DNA of 64,000 nucleotides from NCBI GenBank assembly GCA_012295275.1, contig CM022676.1:7635107-7699106 (forward strand), in the 5' to 3' direction. This DNA comes from Chrysomallon squamiferum. Taxonomy: Eukaryota > Mollusca > Gastropoda > Neomphalida > Peltospiridae. The position numbers were made by a program, and so were the translations under genes. Each line of letters starts with the position of its first letter. Position 1 is the stretch's first letter. The notes below the pieces were generated by a model that was given only the letters and a program-made list of their open reading frames with translations, was not told where the DNA came from and made no database searches. Positions 48,540 to 61,830 of the stretch are shown in pieces.

Positions 48540-50015
48540 CATATTAATACAGTGAATTCATGATTACGTTGACAACGCAGTGCACATTAAAACAGTCAGT
48601 CATTGGTTACGTTAATATTGCAGTACATATTGATACAGTCGGTCCATGGTTACGTTTTCAATGCAGTACACATTGATACAGTCGGTCCATGGTTACGTTG
48701 ACAATGCAGTACACATTGATACAGTCGGTCCATGGTTACGTTGACAATGCAGTACACATTGATACAGTCGGTCCATGGTTACGTTGACAACGCAGTACAC
48801 ATTAATACAATCAGTTCATGGTTACGTTGACAATGCAGTACACATTAATACAATCAGTTCATGGTTACGTTTTCAATGCAGTACACATTAATACAATCAG
48901 TTCATGGTTACGTTTTCAATGCAGTACACATTGATACAGTCGGTCCATGGTTACGTTGACAATGCAGTACACATTGATACAGTCGGTCCATGGTTACGTT
49001 GACAACGCAGTACACATTAATACAATCAGTTCATGGTTACGTTGACAATGCAGTACACATTGATACAGTCGGTCCATGATTACGTTGACAACGCAGTACA
49101 CATTAATACAATCAGTTCATGGTTACGTTGACAATGCAGTACACATTGATACAGTCGGTCCATGGTTACGTTGTCAATGCAGTACACATTGATACAGTCA
49201 GTTCATGGTTACGTTGACAACGCAGTACACATTAGTACAGTCAGTTCATGGTTACGTTGACAATGCAGTACACATTAATACAATCAGTTCATGGTTTCAA
49301 CGCAGTACACATTAATACAATCAGTTCATGGTTACGTTGACAATGCAGTACACATTAATACAGTCAGTTCATGGTTACGTTGACAACGCAGTACACATTA
49401 ATACAGTCAGTTCATGGTTACGTTGACAATGCAGTACACATTAATACAATCAGTTCATGGTTACGTTGACAACGCAGTACACATTAGTACAGTCAGTTCA
49501 TGGTTACGTTGTCAACGCAGTGCACATTAATACATTCAGTTCATGGTTACGTTATCAACGCAGTACACATTAGTACAGTCAGTTCATGGTTACGTTATCA
49601 ACGCAGTACACATTAGTACAGACAGTTCATGGTTACGTTGACAACGCAGTACACATTAATACAGTCAGTTCATGGTTACGTTCACAACGCAGTACACATT
49701 AGTACAGTCAGTTCATGGTTACGTTGTCAACGCAGTGCACATTAATACATTCAGTTCATGGTTACGTTATCAACGCAGTACACATTAGTACAGTCAGTTC
49801 ATGGTTACGTTATCAACGCAGTACACATTAGTACAGTCAGTTCATGGTTACGTTGACAACGCAGTACACATTAATACAGTCAGTTCATGGTTACGTTGAC
49901 AATGCAGTACACATTAATACAATCAGTTCATGGTTACGTTGACAATGCAGTACACATTAATACAGTCAGTTCATGGTTACGTTGACAATGCAGTACACAT
50001 TAATACAGTGAATTC
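48540..50015. repeat. 43-base minisatellite in R4 intron 1, about 34 units
   Basis: An uninterrupted array of units with TTCATGGTTACGTTGACAA and GCAGTACACATTAATACA. Variants (GTCGGTCC against ATCAGTTC, TTTTCAATG against TTGACAACG) alternate in blocks, which points to local amplification of higher-order groups. By far the longest array of this family in the window. Confidence 0.93.
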
Positions 50016-50443
50016 ATGATTACGCTCATGGGATCACTTTATAAATAAAATTATGATTTAATAACACGATTTATTAGTGGAAATTAAATGATATATTTTT
50101 TTTATAATCAGCTTAGATGTAGGTGTTCTCAGTACAGTTTCTCTATGTACTATAAACATCATTAGTTTGTTATTTTGACGGAAAACGTTTTATAGTTTAA
50201 ACAAGAACGAAAAGCAATTCTAATGATATAAAGTAATGTCGTAGAATGTAATATACTACTATAGAATATAGTATAATATCATACCAAAACAATAATATTA
50301 ATAATTATAAAATACAAATTAATGTAGAGTCTAGCATATATGTAATTATAAAAAAATAATTTTGTTAAGATTAGTTCAATTTAATTTTTAATTTTTATTT
50401 TAATTTTAGTTACTTTTCATCAGTTTTTTTCTTCTAATTTAAG

Positions 50444-50741
50444 GTCAACATTATAGATTAACAACATCAGGCAGATATGCAGTTGGCGGATCACTTTTTA
50501 CTTTCACCTGTCGGAGGGATTTTTCTTCTCCTGTAATTACCTGGTTCGTGAATAACACAGAATACAGGATTCATGTAATAGGAAGCCATGGTCAGTGTGA
50601 TGTTTTTGATGAATATCCAAAAGAATACAGTTTTCACTGTGATATAAATCTACTCATATTAAAATCTGTCAAACTCAGTCAACAAGGAACAGAGTGGAGA
50701 TTTTAAATCACAAAGCAATGAAATAAAACTTGAAGTGAGAG
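50444..50741 (+). pseudogene. R4 Ig exon 1, deletion and premature stop
   Basis: It reads well up to TEWRF (FTFTC, ITWFVNN, GQC, FHC), then an 11-base net deletion and TAA replace the F-strand region. The donor after GTGAGAG survives. Confidence 0.78.
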
Positions 50742-51229
50742 GTAAAATCAGTTTGATCATTATCATTCTAGGAAATACGTAGTATTAATGATAATTAAGC
50801 AATAAACTTAATAAAACTAAACCGTTCTGTAACTCATAGGTTTTATGTTTATAATTACCATTCTAGAATATCTGTACTGCTACTGATATCTAAACAAAAC
50901 ATCTGAATAGAACAAAACAAGATTGGAAGTCAGATGTATTATCGGTTGCATGTTTATAATTATCTTTTTAGGAAATATGCTCTGTAAATGATAACTAAAT
51001 AAAGCATCTGAATGCAACAAATAATACTTGAAATGATAGGTCAAAAACCTTTAATTTAATAGATTGTAATTGCAGAAGATAAGAATTATTCATTTATTTT
51101 AATATTTAAATATATTTACATTTTTTCATGAAAGAATGTCCAGCATAATTATATGATAAAACAAATACGTACCTACGTATATGAACACAAATCAACAAGT
51201 TTCTTACAGTGTTGCTCCGGTTTATGGTA

Positions 51230-51910
51230 AGTACACACACACATAGACAGGCATAAGGGCACACACATACACACACACAAACACAAACACACGTATATGG
51301 ACACAAATACACACATACACACTCACACAGATAGATACAGCGATGGTTACAATCAGTTATTGAGCAATCTTTCCAAGGTTGTCTTGATGGTCGAATTGTA
51401 ATGTCGTCCGTCTTCGGAGTAGGGGCGACTGGTTGATATACGTTCGCGGTTTCTGATATCGTGATTGGACTTTGTCCTGGTGCGCCAGTACCATTCCCGA
51501 ATATTGTCTATGTACAGTCTAATCAGACGTACATAAGACAGATATTGTTTAAATCCTAAAATACAAAAACATATATAAGTGTATGCATACATACATAAAA
51601 CATTTATAGAAACACACATATTTATGCATATACACACATATATATTATGTGCACCTCTATACATATACACACTTACACATCGATTCTTACGTGTATATAT
51701 ATAGACAGGTAGATAGATATACATAGAACGAGAGATAACGTATATGTAAAAATAAAAAATAAACATATTGACTTTTTCAATTATATCTGTTTTTGTACTT
51801 GCACACACACACACACACACACACAGTCACCCACACACACAGACACACACACAGACACACACACACACAGACACACACACAGAGAGACACACATATTAAT
51901 GTGATTAATG
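51230..51910. repeat. AC microsatellites and a dispersed low-copy segment
   Basis: AC-rich tracts (51,235-51,330 and 51,800-51,890) flank a segment (about 51,340-51,560, CGATGGTTACAATCAG onward) that resembles 62,490-62,720 and more weakly 38,700-38,830. It may be an ancient dispersed element; I cannot assign a family. Confidence 0.5.
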
Positions 51911-52110
51911 TCATGTCCGAACATAACATTTGCACGCCAGTTCAAATCTGGTGTAACTGTAGAAACTAAATATTTGTATTTTAATAAAATTATTTAACAA
52001 TTTGACCTTCGTTAATTGTTCATGAAAATGTCTTACGAAGTTTATGATTAACAAATAAACTTGTTTTCTTCTTTATAATTCACTCATATTACATCATTTA
52101 ATATCAAACT

Positions 52111-52208
52111 TTATAAGGTGTCATATGGGACTTCATATCCTATATCCTCTAGAGAAGACTATACATTCCTTCTGTTTTGATGTGCAGTCGTTGGCACAGT
52201 CTGATGGT
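52111..52208 (-). pseudogene. Tail-unit exon of the inverted fragment, stop at the first tyrosine
   Basis: Acceptor CATGTTTCAG is intact. The frame reads NHQTVPTTAHQNRRNV then TAG where other units have TAT. Beyond the stop the same frame continues SSLEDIGYEVPYDTL to TAA, so a single base change truncated it. Confidence 0.72.
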
Positions 52209-52345
52209 CTGAAACATGGAATGGAAACACACACGTGAAAAAATGTTTCCGTAGATACATCGATGTGTAAGAGTGCATGTCTCTGTGCATATATATATAT
52301 ATATATTTATACATACATACATTATATATGTATTGTATATACATA

Positions 52346-52413
52346 GATACATATATATACATACATACATACATACATACATACATACATACATACATAC
52401 ATACATACATACA
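52346..52413. repeat. (CATA)n microsatellite
   Basis: About 68 bases of CATA tetranucleotide. Open frames here are by-products. Confidence 0.95.
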
Positions 52414-52496
52414 TGAGGTAATGATTATGAGGGAAGTTATGCATAGCCATTATGTCACGATCCACGGTCACCGAAAAAGAAAAAGGAAAGAAAAAA

Positions 52497-52627
<131 letters not shown>

Positions 52628-52641
52628 GATAAAAACAAAAA

Positions 52642-53241
52642 TTGAAAATGAAAGTTACATTCAACAAGGAGTTTCAAAGATTTCCTAACAGAGGATTTAA
52701 CTCCGTTTTCTGCTTCACACGTGTAATCTCCAGCATCCAAGCACGTGCGCCCGTCCCACGTGTAGTTTACGTTGGTCACGTTACTGACCTGATACACGAG
52801 CTTTTCCCCCTTCATGATTTTAATCCTTGGTTTAGGATTGCCATCTGCACTGCAGGACAGAATCATTCGTCAGTCTCGCAAAGGTGGTTCCCTTTAGTCA
52901 GAATCCCATTTGTCAGACACCAATTTGTCAGACAGTCTGTGAGACAGTGTAGTTAGTTTGATTTGCTGGCCTCACTATTGCTATAATGGGATAACCCAAT
53001 GAGCTTGGTATTAAATACTTTCATTGTTTAACTGATGGAATAGCCCAATGAGCTTGGTATTAATCGTAAATTATTAAATTTTGCGTTATGTTATGCGGAC
53101 TTATAGTTCTGTTATTTCTGTTGGGCCGTGCCCATTATTTACATGGGTAATGGGCTAGAGATTGTCTGGGTGTCTGACAAATGGGGTGGAACCCTCGCGA
53201 AACAAGAACATTGAAATCCACGAAGGAAAATGTTGGCAGAT
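52642..53241 (-). pseudogene. I-set-like Ig exon interrupted by an inverted-repeat element
   Basis: The acceptor (TTACACAG) and the start (LPTFSFVDFNVLV) lie at 53,241 to about 53,206, and the rest (MILSCSADGNPKPR to DAGDYTCEAENG) at about 52,869 to 52,642 with a GTAACT donor. The roughly 330 bases between carry an inserted element with an in-frame stop next to the second half. Confidence 0.7.
52870..53206. mobile_element. MITE-like element inserted in the inverted Ig exon
   Basis: CCATTTGTCAGACACC at 52,906-52,921 is repeated exactly inverted at 53,169-53,184, and the outer flanks (TCGCAAAGGTGGTTCC against TTCGCGAGGGTTCCACC inverted) match imperfectly. The interior has no coding frame and contains CCCAATGAGCTTGGTATTAA twice. 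The exact ends and target duplication are not clear. Confidence 0.6.
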
Positions 53242-53640
53242 CTGTGTAACGAAATAGAACAAAAATAAATTCGTTAGCAAGTAATTCAAGTGGTTTTAGA
53301 CACAACATTAAATGTACACAGTCGTTAAACTATGTGAAAAAGAAAATTGTGAAAACGTTGATGTGAAAAAAATATATATATAAAATAAAAATAAAAATAA
53401 ATAAATAAATAAATATTTGAAGACCAAAGATAAAGTTTCACAGGAAACAAATAAAATAGTTATCTGAAAGATTTCAAAATGAATCATCAGAGACACACAC
53501 ACACATACGCACGCGCACACATACACACACAAGCACACACAGATAAATACACATACATACATATAGATTTACACATAAATACATACAAATACACAATTTT
53601 ACACGTTCTTGATTATGAACCAAAATATAATAAATACTAG

Positions 53641-53830
53641 TACTAGTGTTAATGAGAGTTATACCAGTAGTTGCTGATTTTGCTTTAGTGGCAGTAGTAA
53701 TAGCAATAGCAGTAGTAGTATTAACAGTTGTAGTTGTAGTAATATAACTAGTAATAGTAGCAGTAGTAATAACAGTAGCAGTAGCAGTAATAGAATTAGA
53801 GGTAGTAGTAGTAGTAGTAGTAGTAGTAGC
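53641..53830. repeat. AGT-rich trinucleotide repeat
   Basis: Imperfect AGT/AGC triplets in the intron between the two inverted Ig exons. Confidence 0.85.
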
Positions 53831-54126
53831 AATAAAAACAAAAACAATTAAGTTTGAAAATGTGAATAAACTCCATAATAGAATTTATATATTCCCAATG
53901 ATTATTTCCTTTGCTTAGTGAATCTAACCTTTATTAATTTTAACGTATAAAATCAATACAGTAAGATCGAATATTGTGCGCCGTTTCAAAAAATAAAGTT
54001 ATGACATAGTAAAAATAGGGCACCATCTGGACGATATACACACTAATTATATAATTATAATTCGTTACTTATTCTAAATAGACAAATCAAATTATCCAAA
54101 ATGCAGTGAGAAACAAAACAACTCAC

Positions 54127-54386
54127 AGACTACATTTATATATAAATTCGTGCTGGATGTTTCTCCCGTGTCTGCGTTTCTAGCGACGCACGTGTAGACG
54201 CCATGTTGTGATCTGTTAACATTAGCCAATGACAAGACGCGTTTGGTGCTAGACGTCACGCCATTGAACATCCACCTGTAGCGGGCGTGACAAACCAAGA
54301 GGCTGCGCATGACACTGCGACGTCACTTCCTTCTTCCACTGTGATTTCTGAAGTGGTGTTGAGATGTACTGAACTGCCTGGGCCAT
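54127..54386 (-). pseudogene. DGPG-type Ig exon of the inverted fragment, one-base deletion
   Basis: Opens DGPGSSVHLNTTSEITVEEG and SDVAVSC; the frame then shifts at FVT where a base is missing before the CRYRW equivalent. The second half (RYRWMFNGV, GVYTCVARNADT) is intact in another frame. Length is 260 instead of 261. Confidence 0.75.
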
Positions 54387-54409
54387 CTTGCAATGGAAAA
54401 CAATTGTTT

Positions 54410-54657
54410 TGAAATATATATATATATATATCTGTTTATATATCTGTCTGTACATATGTGCATGCATAATATATAATGTTAATATAACAGAATATAATAT
54501 AATAAACACAATACGATATTAAGATAGCATGGTTCTTAAATAGGCAGAAAGACAGGCAGGCAGGCAGAATAAAAAACAAACTTAAACTGTTACATATAGG
54601 AAATTAGATAGAAATATACATATACATATACATATATATATATAGATATAGATATAG

Positions 54658-54689
<32 letters not shown>

Positions 54690-56342
54690 GATGATAGACT
54701 GACAGACCAACGCATACATAAACAGTAAGTAGGTAGGTAAATAGACAGATAGATAGATAGACAAACTGATTGACTGACTGATTGATCGAGCGATTGATTG
54801 GTGTATTGTTTGGAAGACAAACAGATAAACAGACAGAGGTAAATATTATATCAACATTTAAACCACAAGATCTCCAGTTTTTAGAAATTAAACTAAATAA
54901 ACTTTTAGCGAAATTACATTCAGTCAGGGTTGAGATTTGAGTCTCCTTCCTCTACCCGGTGTTATATTAAAGTAGGTACCCAGTCAAAGCTGGACCTACA
55001 TTTCTGTGGCCCTGAAGCTTGAACATGCATTACAAATTTAACCAGAGTATTTCAGATTATGATTAGAATACAAACTGCATGAATAAAAAATAGTACACGG
55101 ACGATAGCTAGTGAAGAAAAAATAGTTTCAATCAGAAGAGTCAGTGGGTAGCCGCCACTTCGTTCTGCTTCTAAAACGTGTGTCACAAACCTCTTTCACA
55201 CTTTTTACATTCGCGAGGTTAACTCTACGAGTTTTCTTTCTGCACACAAACTTGACAGCGCACACACACAGTCTTTGTTTCCTTTCTTTGTCCAGTGTTT
55301 CGCCTCTGACAGCTGGATTCTTTTCCTCTTTTTATTATTTAATTTGTTTAATTTTTATTGGTTAGTTTATTTAACATTCACACTGATTTTTTTTCTTAAA
55401 TATAAAAACACAATTTTATTATCATTAGTTAGTTTGATCAACATTCATACTGAATTGTTTCTTAATTATAGTAACAAAATCTGTACTAATTGTTTAATTT
55501 TAAGTAGGCAAATATTTTTTAAGTTACTTATAAAACTGTTTAGGTGTAACAATATATCTTTTCCTCAATTCATTATTTTTAAAATTTGTTTAATTATAAT
55601 AACATCCTTAAGACAGACAAAAAGAGACAAAGAAAGAGACTGTGATATATATACAAATGATTGAATATATGCGTATCTGTGTGTCTATGTAATTCTATTA
55701 TATTATGAACAAAGGTGCGTACGAATGTCCTTGTAAAAGTATGTATGTCACGCTTTTCGCTTTTTGGGGGATGTCTGTCTGTACGTACGTATGTATCTGT
55801 GTATATGTATATGTATGTATATGTGTGCATCTATATGCACACATACGTTATTACATATATAATTATATATTTACAGATATCTAGACAGTGAGTTGGTGGA
55901 CGGATGGATGGATGGGTGGATCGATACACTGGTGTAAAGAATGAAAAAAGAAATCAGACATGATTATTAATTAACAGCTATATATAAAATGAATTACAGT
56001 GTATCATTATAATTCTAATGTTGTAATTTAACACTTATTAATTAACAGTTAGACATAAAATGAGTTATAATGGACATAGTGTATCATTAGAAATCAAATA
56101 TCAAATTTAACATTAACAGTAGCAAACATATAAAAGGCAACCATTTTGAACGTTTGTCAAGTTTTATTTCTTACGTTATAACGTGACTAATCAGGTTTAA
56201 TCTGGTATGGTGTAACTCTACTCTCTGTTCAAAACCGCCAGTGGATGGAAGAAGACGCACAAAACATGTAACCCCAAACACCTAATGTTCTTTCTGCCAA
56301 GTCACTGTATTGTTTCTATTGTGTTCGGTTTATACGGGAATG

Positions 56343-56403
<61 letters not shown>

Positions 56404-56482
56404 CTGTACGTAACATACAAGTCCGTATGTGTATACAACTATAACATATTTATATAAATTATTACAATAAGATACAGGGTTC

Positions 56483-56532
<50 letters not shown>

Positions 56533-57322
56533 TTATTATTATTATTACTATAAGTGAAACAAACAACACTGATTTAATATTTACAGTTAATTAGAAAACA
56601 ATCATGTCTTAATTTTTTCTTTCACTCTCAGATTTGTTTTATGTTGGAGTAGTCTTAATCATTCATTCATTCATCTCTTTTTTTTTCTCAGTATGTTGTT
56701 CTGTGAATGAACACATTCTTCCATCCGTCAGTCTATCCTCGAAATGCATGCGCACTTCCATAGATTTAATATACATGCGCACTTACATAGTTTTAATATA
56801 CTAGCACACTTCATAAAAATAACTACCTCTGCCGCCATATTGTTTTTCTTAATTGCTAACATTTGTAGACCTAGCAGCAAATATTTCTATTTTTAAACCT
56901 TACGTGAAAACATTTCGTGAACATTCGAAAACAAACAAGGAAGGAAAACCGGGGTTCAAGTGACGTAGTTGTGCACGTTGACCTTTACTGCTGACACACA
57001 TTTCTATATTTAGATACTTGGGCTCCAATAGGCCAGTCCGTTCTACTCTTCATTTAAGATTATATTATTTTACAGTGAAATAGATTATTTAACAATGAAT
57101 TATCTTACACAACATCATATCGTGTCATATTTTATCATATCATATTATATTGCATGACATTACTTTAAATTATATTAAGAATAAAACAAGTGTTTTACTT
57201 GTTAAACACGAAATAAACGTGGAAACATAGCTAAAGAAACCAAAACAAGGAAGAATTTAAAACGAAACTAGCTAAGAAACTATATTTGTTTATTAACGGC
57301 AGCGAAAACTAGAATACTGGAA
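54410..57322. other. Intergenic region and R5 upstream duplication
   Basis: I see no gene. Simple repeats (TA/GATA, 54,410-54,760). From about 55,390 the sequence parallels 10,120-11,300, including the receptor-upstream block at 56,130-56,310, a TG microsatellite (56,344-56,400), an ATT run (56,485-56,545) and one promoter module (about 56,550-57,320) like those of R1. Confidence 0.6.
56130..56310 (+). repeat. Receptor-upstream dispersed block, copy 3
   Basis: Direct counterpart of 11,110-11,285, in the same order relative to microsatellite and promoter module. Confidence 0.65.
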
Positions 57323-57380
57323 ATGTGTTGTAAGTTATTCTGTGTGTTCGTGTTGCTGGGATGTGTATTGTACGTACAAG
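57323..57380 (+). CDS. R5 signal exon 1
   Basis: Encodes MCCKLFCVFVLLGCVLYVQ with GTATGT donor, phase 1. Five to six 43-base minisatellite units follow at 57,580-57,835. Confidence 0.75.
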
Positions 57381-58806
57381 GTATGTATTTTATATTCAGA
57401 TTATTTATCTGTATTTGAGTTAATGTAATTTAGTAACTGTGAAATCAGGGTTGAGTCGACTTTATGTATGGATGACAGTTATGACCCGGAAAGAATAAAA
57501 CTAGGATAAATAGTCCTAATTTCGTTAAAAGATTTATTACCTGTGTGACTGTAACAACAGGCAGATATTGTACCGCAGAACACATTAATACCGTGACTAC
57601 ATCATTACGTTTATAACGGAGTACATATTAATACAGTGAATTCATGATTACGTTGACAAGGCAGAACACATTAATACAGTGAATTGATGGTTACGTTGAT
57701 AACGCAGTACACATTAATACAGTGAATTGATGGTTACGTTGATAACTCAGAATACATTAATACAGTGAATTCATGATTAGGTTGATAACGCAGAAGAAAT
57801 TAATTCAGTGAATTATTGGTTATGTTGATGGGATCACTTCATAAATACAATTATGATTTAATGACACTTGATTTCATACTGGCAATTAACTCTTGTATTC
57901 TATTCCTAACCAGCATAGTTTTAGACTTTCTCTGTATAATTTCTCTATATACTAAACATCAGAAGTTTCCTTTTTGACACAAAACGTTATATAGATTAAA
58001 CGGGAACGAAAAGAAATTACGATAATTTAAAGCAATGTTATGCACTATAGTATAATATGATACAATATGATATTATATGACATAATGTAGTGTAATATAA
58101 TTCAGTGTTAAGAAATCTATTTCACTGTAAAATAATATAATGTTACATAAAGAGTAGACTGCAATTCTTTATAATTATTGTACAGTTATAATAAGTGAGT
58201 ATCGTGTATTAGTAATATATAATAATACAATAGAAGAAAATAATAACATTTATTTTATTTTATTTTATATTTTTATTGTATTTTTTATTGTATTTTTTAT
58301 TATTTTTTTATTATCATTATTTACTATATTAAACTATACCACATTACATTTTACTGTGTTTTTTGCAGTGTTATTCTGTATTATACTAAATTTAACTGCA
58401 CTATAATGTACTAGACAATCGTGTACTCTGCTGTGTTATGCTATATTATTCTGAGCTATACTATACTACACTATACTTTACTATTCTATATTATACTATA
58501 CTCTACTATAATGTTCACACTGTACTACAATATACTAAATTATACTATTGTGTATTAAATATATAGTGCTATACTGTACTGAATTATACTATACTCAATA
58601 TAGTGAAGTATTTTGTTCTATAAAGTTCTTTAGTACATAAGCATATTATAATCTGCTACGGTACATTGTTATATTATATATTATGTTATATGACTTTATA
58701 TTATATTATTACAATATAGGGGTTGGGTGCTGCATCGCAACACAAAGTTTATTCTGAAATTATCACCTGAGAACATTTCTGATTAATATAAATATACAGG
58801 GAAACT

Positions 58807-58854
<48 letters not shown>

Positions 58855-61756
58855 GAAAGATAAATAGACAGATTATACATATAGACAAATACGAACAAAC
58901 AAAACCACACATATACCTAACTACCTACCTACCTACATAATTACAAATATACGTCCATACAAACATAGACACATAAAGCTAATATACACACGTACATACT
59001 TATCTACTTACATACGTACATATCTACATGCATGCATTAATACAAACATACCTAGAACGGAAAAAACCTTCGTAAGTACAAAAATACAAACGTATAATAA
59101 AAAATAAAACAAATAAAACAAAAATAAAAAAACACATTTTCTGACGAAAATTCAGTATAAAAATACAACGCTGTATGTCATGTCTCAGAGCTGTATTTAG
59201 GTTGCTCGATTCAGTCGACTGCGTCTAGTGTTTTGAAAAATATATTCAACCACCCGCAGAAAATCTTACAAATAATATTAACAGCAGTGAAAACAAGAAA
59301 GTAGTGAAGAAAACATAATAAATTTAAAACTATATTTTTATTAGCGGAAAAATAATGATTTGTAATATATTCTGTGTGTTTGTGTTACTGGGATTTGTAT
59401 TGTACGTACAATGTATGTATTTTATATTCAGATTATTTATCTGTATCTAAGTTAACCTCATTGAGTAACTGTAAAATCCGGATGACTAATGGAAAATGAA
59501 ATTTATAACTGTCAGCTAAACTCTTTAAATATATCTGCTAAAATCAGTTAAATGTAGCATATAGCCTAGCAAAAAAGTAATTATAAAAACAGATAAAAAC
59601 AAAAAAGTATTAATTTAATTTACATTAATTTAATTTAATTTAAATTGTTTATTTATTTTATTTTTTATTTTATTTTTTTTTTTTTTATTTTTTATTTTAT
59701 TTTTTTTTTTTTTTTATTTATCTTTATTTTACTTTATTTCTAATTTAAGGTCAGCATTATAAATTAAAAACATCAGGAAGATATGCAATTGTTGGATCAC
59801 CTTTTACTTTTATCTGTCGAGGAAATGGTTCTTCTAAAATTACCTGGTTTGTGAATAACACAGAATACAGGATGGAAGTACAGGGAAAATACGGTCCCTT
59901 TGAATTTTTTGGTGAACATCCAAAAGAATACATGTTTTTCCGTTCAGATGATATAAACGTCGTCGTAATAAAATCTGTCAAACTCAGTCAACAACGAACT
60001 GTGTGGAGATATGGAGATGATGGAGGACACAGCAATGAAGTAAGACTGGAAGTGAGAGGTAAAATTAACTTAATTATAATTAATATTTATTACTATTATT
60101 GTAAGTACTAAATGCTGTTAAAAAAATGAATGAAACGAAAGTTGAATTGAGAAGTAAAATTAACTTCTTTATTATTAATACTATTATTATTCTTATTAAA
60201 TGTTGTTAAAAAAAAAAAAACGAAATAAAACTGAACGTGAGAAGAAAAAATATGTATTCTTAATGATAACTAAGTGATAAACTGAATAAAACAAAACAAT
60301 TCTGTAACTCAATTGTTTTACCAGATTTTTGTTTATAATTATCATTTTAGGAAATATGTACTGTTACTGCTAAGTAATACATCTCAATAAAAGACGATAA
60401 TACGTGAAATCAGAGGTTAAAAACATTTATTTTTAATAGATTATAATTAGACATCATAAGAATTATTAATAGATATTAACATTTTTAACGTAAGGTTATG
60501 TTTTTACATGAAAAAATGTCTAGCATAATTATATACTTAAACAGATACGTACCTGTACAGTAACAAACGTATATGAAGATATATTTTTGAAATGAATTTT
60601 CTACTAGTAGTAGTATCACCATCATCATCATCGTAATCGTAAACGTCTAGGAATGTGTTATTGTTTTCCTGTCTGTCTGTCTCTGCGTACGACTATATGT
60701 ATGTATTTGTATTTATATGTAAATATATGTATGTGTGTGTGTATGTAGGTATGTATGTATGTATGTATGTATGTATGTATGTATGTATGTATGTATGTAT
60801 GTATATATATGTATGTATGTATGTATGTATATGTATCTAAGTATGTTTATACCTATGCATACATATGCACATATACGTTCTTACATACATAATTATATAT
60901 TGACAGATATAGGCATTGAGTTTGTGGATGGGTGGATGGATGGATGGATGGATGGACGGACGGATGTATGGATAAACTGATGTAAAAATATGAAGGAAAA
61001 ACTAATCAGACAAGGACAGAGTTACAGATAAATAGAGAATTATAGAAAAGAAAAGAGAGGTGTTTAAAATCAGAATGGTTGATGTAGAAAAATCGATGTA
61101 GAAAGTGTAAAATAAATAAAGACACTCAAACAATAATTAACTGAAAGATAACCTTAAATACAAATTACCTGCAAATTGAAGATATATAAATAATATACTA
61201 ATTCGATCCCAACACTTTTATTTTCATTAATTACATTTCAGCCGCTGCAGAATTCAGCAGTCAGTTTGGAGTAGTATTTAGCAGCGGTTTTGGAACCTGC
61301 TTCGTTCTGTTTGTTATCGCTATCACTGTCGTTGTTCTCTTCTTGCGGCGCAAAAGAAGTATTTGTTTATTTCTTTCTTTCTTTCTTTTATTATTTTATT
61401 TATTTTCTTTATTACATTTTATATTCTTTCTTAATTTATTCATTCATCCATTTGTTCGTTCATTCATATTTTCACTTATATATTTGTTTCCTTATTAGTA
61501 TGTATATTTCTTTATTTCTTTCTTTCTTCGTTTATTTATTTTTTTATGTATTTTAGTTAAACTTAACTCCAGAGTAAAGCGGGGATAAATCAAGTCTAAT
61601 TTACACAATTATCTCAAACAGTTATCAAACCTGTTCTCGTGACCACCTCTGTACTCCAGCCACCTGATAATCTCATGGCTAACGTAAAAAAAATGTTGAT
61701 GTTATTGTTGCTATTACTACTTCTACTACTGCTATCATTATTATTATTATTATTAT

Positions 61757-61830
<74 letters not shown>

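Larger units (their letters stand above)
48320..51230 (+). pseudogene. R4: receptor remnant with internal deletion
   Basis: The signal exon (48,320-48,377, MSYKLFCVIVFLGCILYVQ) is intact. Ig exon 1 (50,444-50,741) is 11 bases short and stops in frame at 50,704-50,706, just before the F-strand cysteine position. About 450 bases later, intron sequence typical of the region after Ig exon 1 passes at about 51,188 straight into the middle of the small tyrosine exon (SYSVA), which has lost its acceptor but keeps GTAAGT. Ig exons 2-4, the membrane exon and the juxtamembrane exon are absent. It cannot make a receptor but could make a short secreted fragment. Confidence 0.75.

Noticed and set aside
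48540-50015. Regular 43-base periodic array that resembles a CRISPR at first glance
   Set aside because: The whole unit is repeated with point variants; there are no unique spacers, and the context is a eukaryotic intron.
52642-52956. 104-codon plus-strand open frame
   Set aside because: It is the antisense of the inverted Ig exon and runs into the inserted inverted-repeat element.
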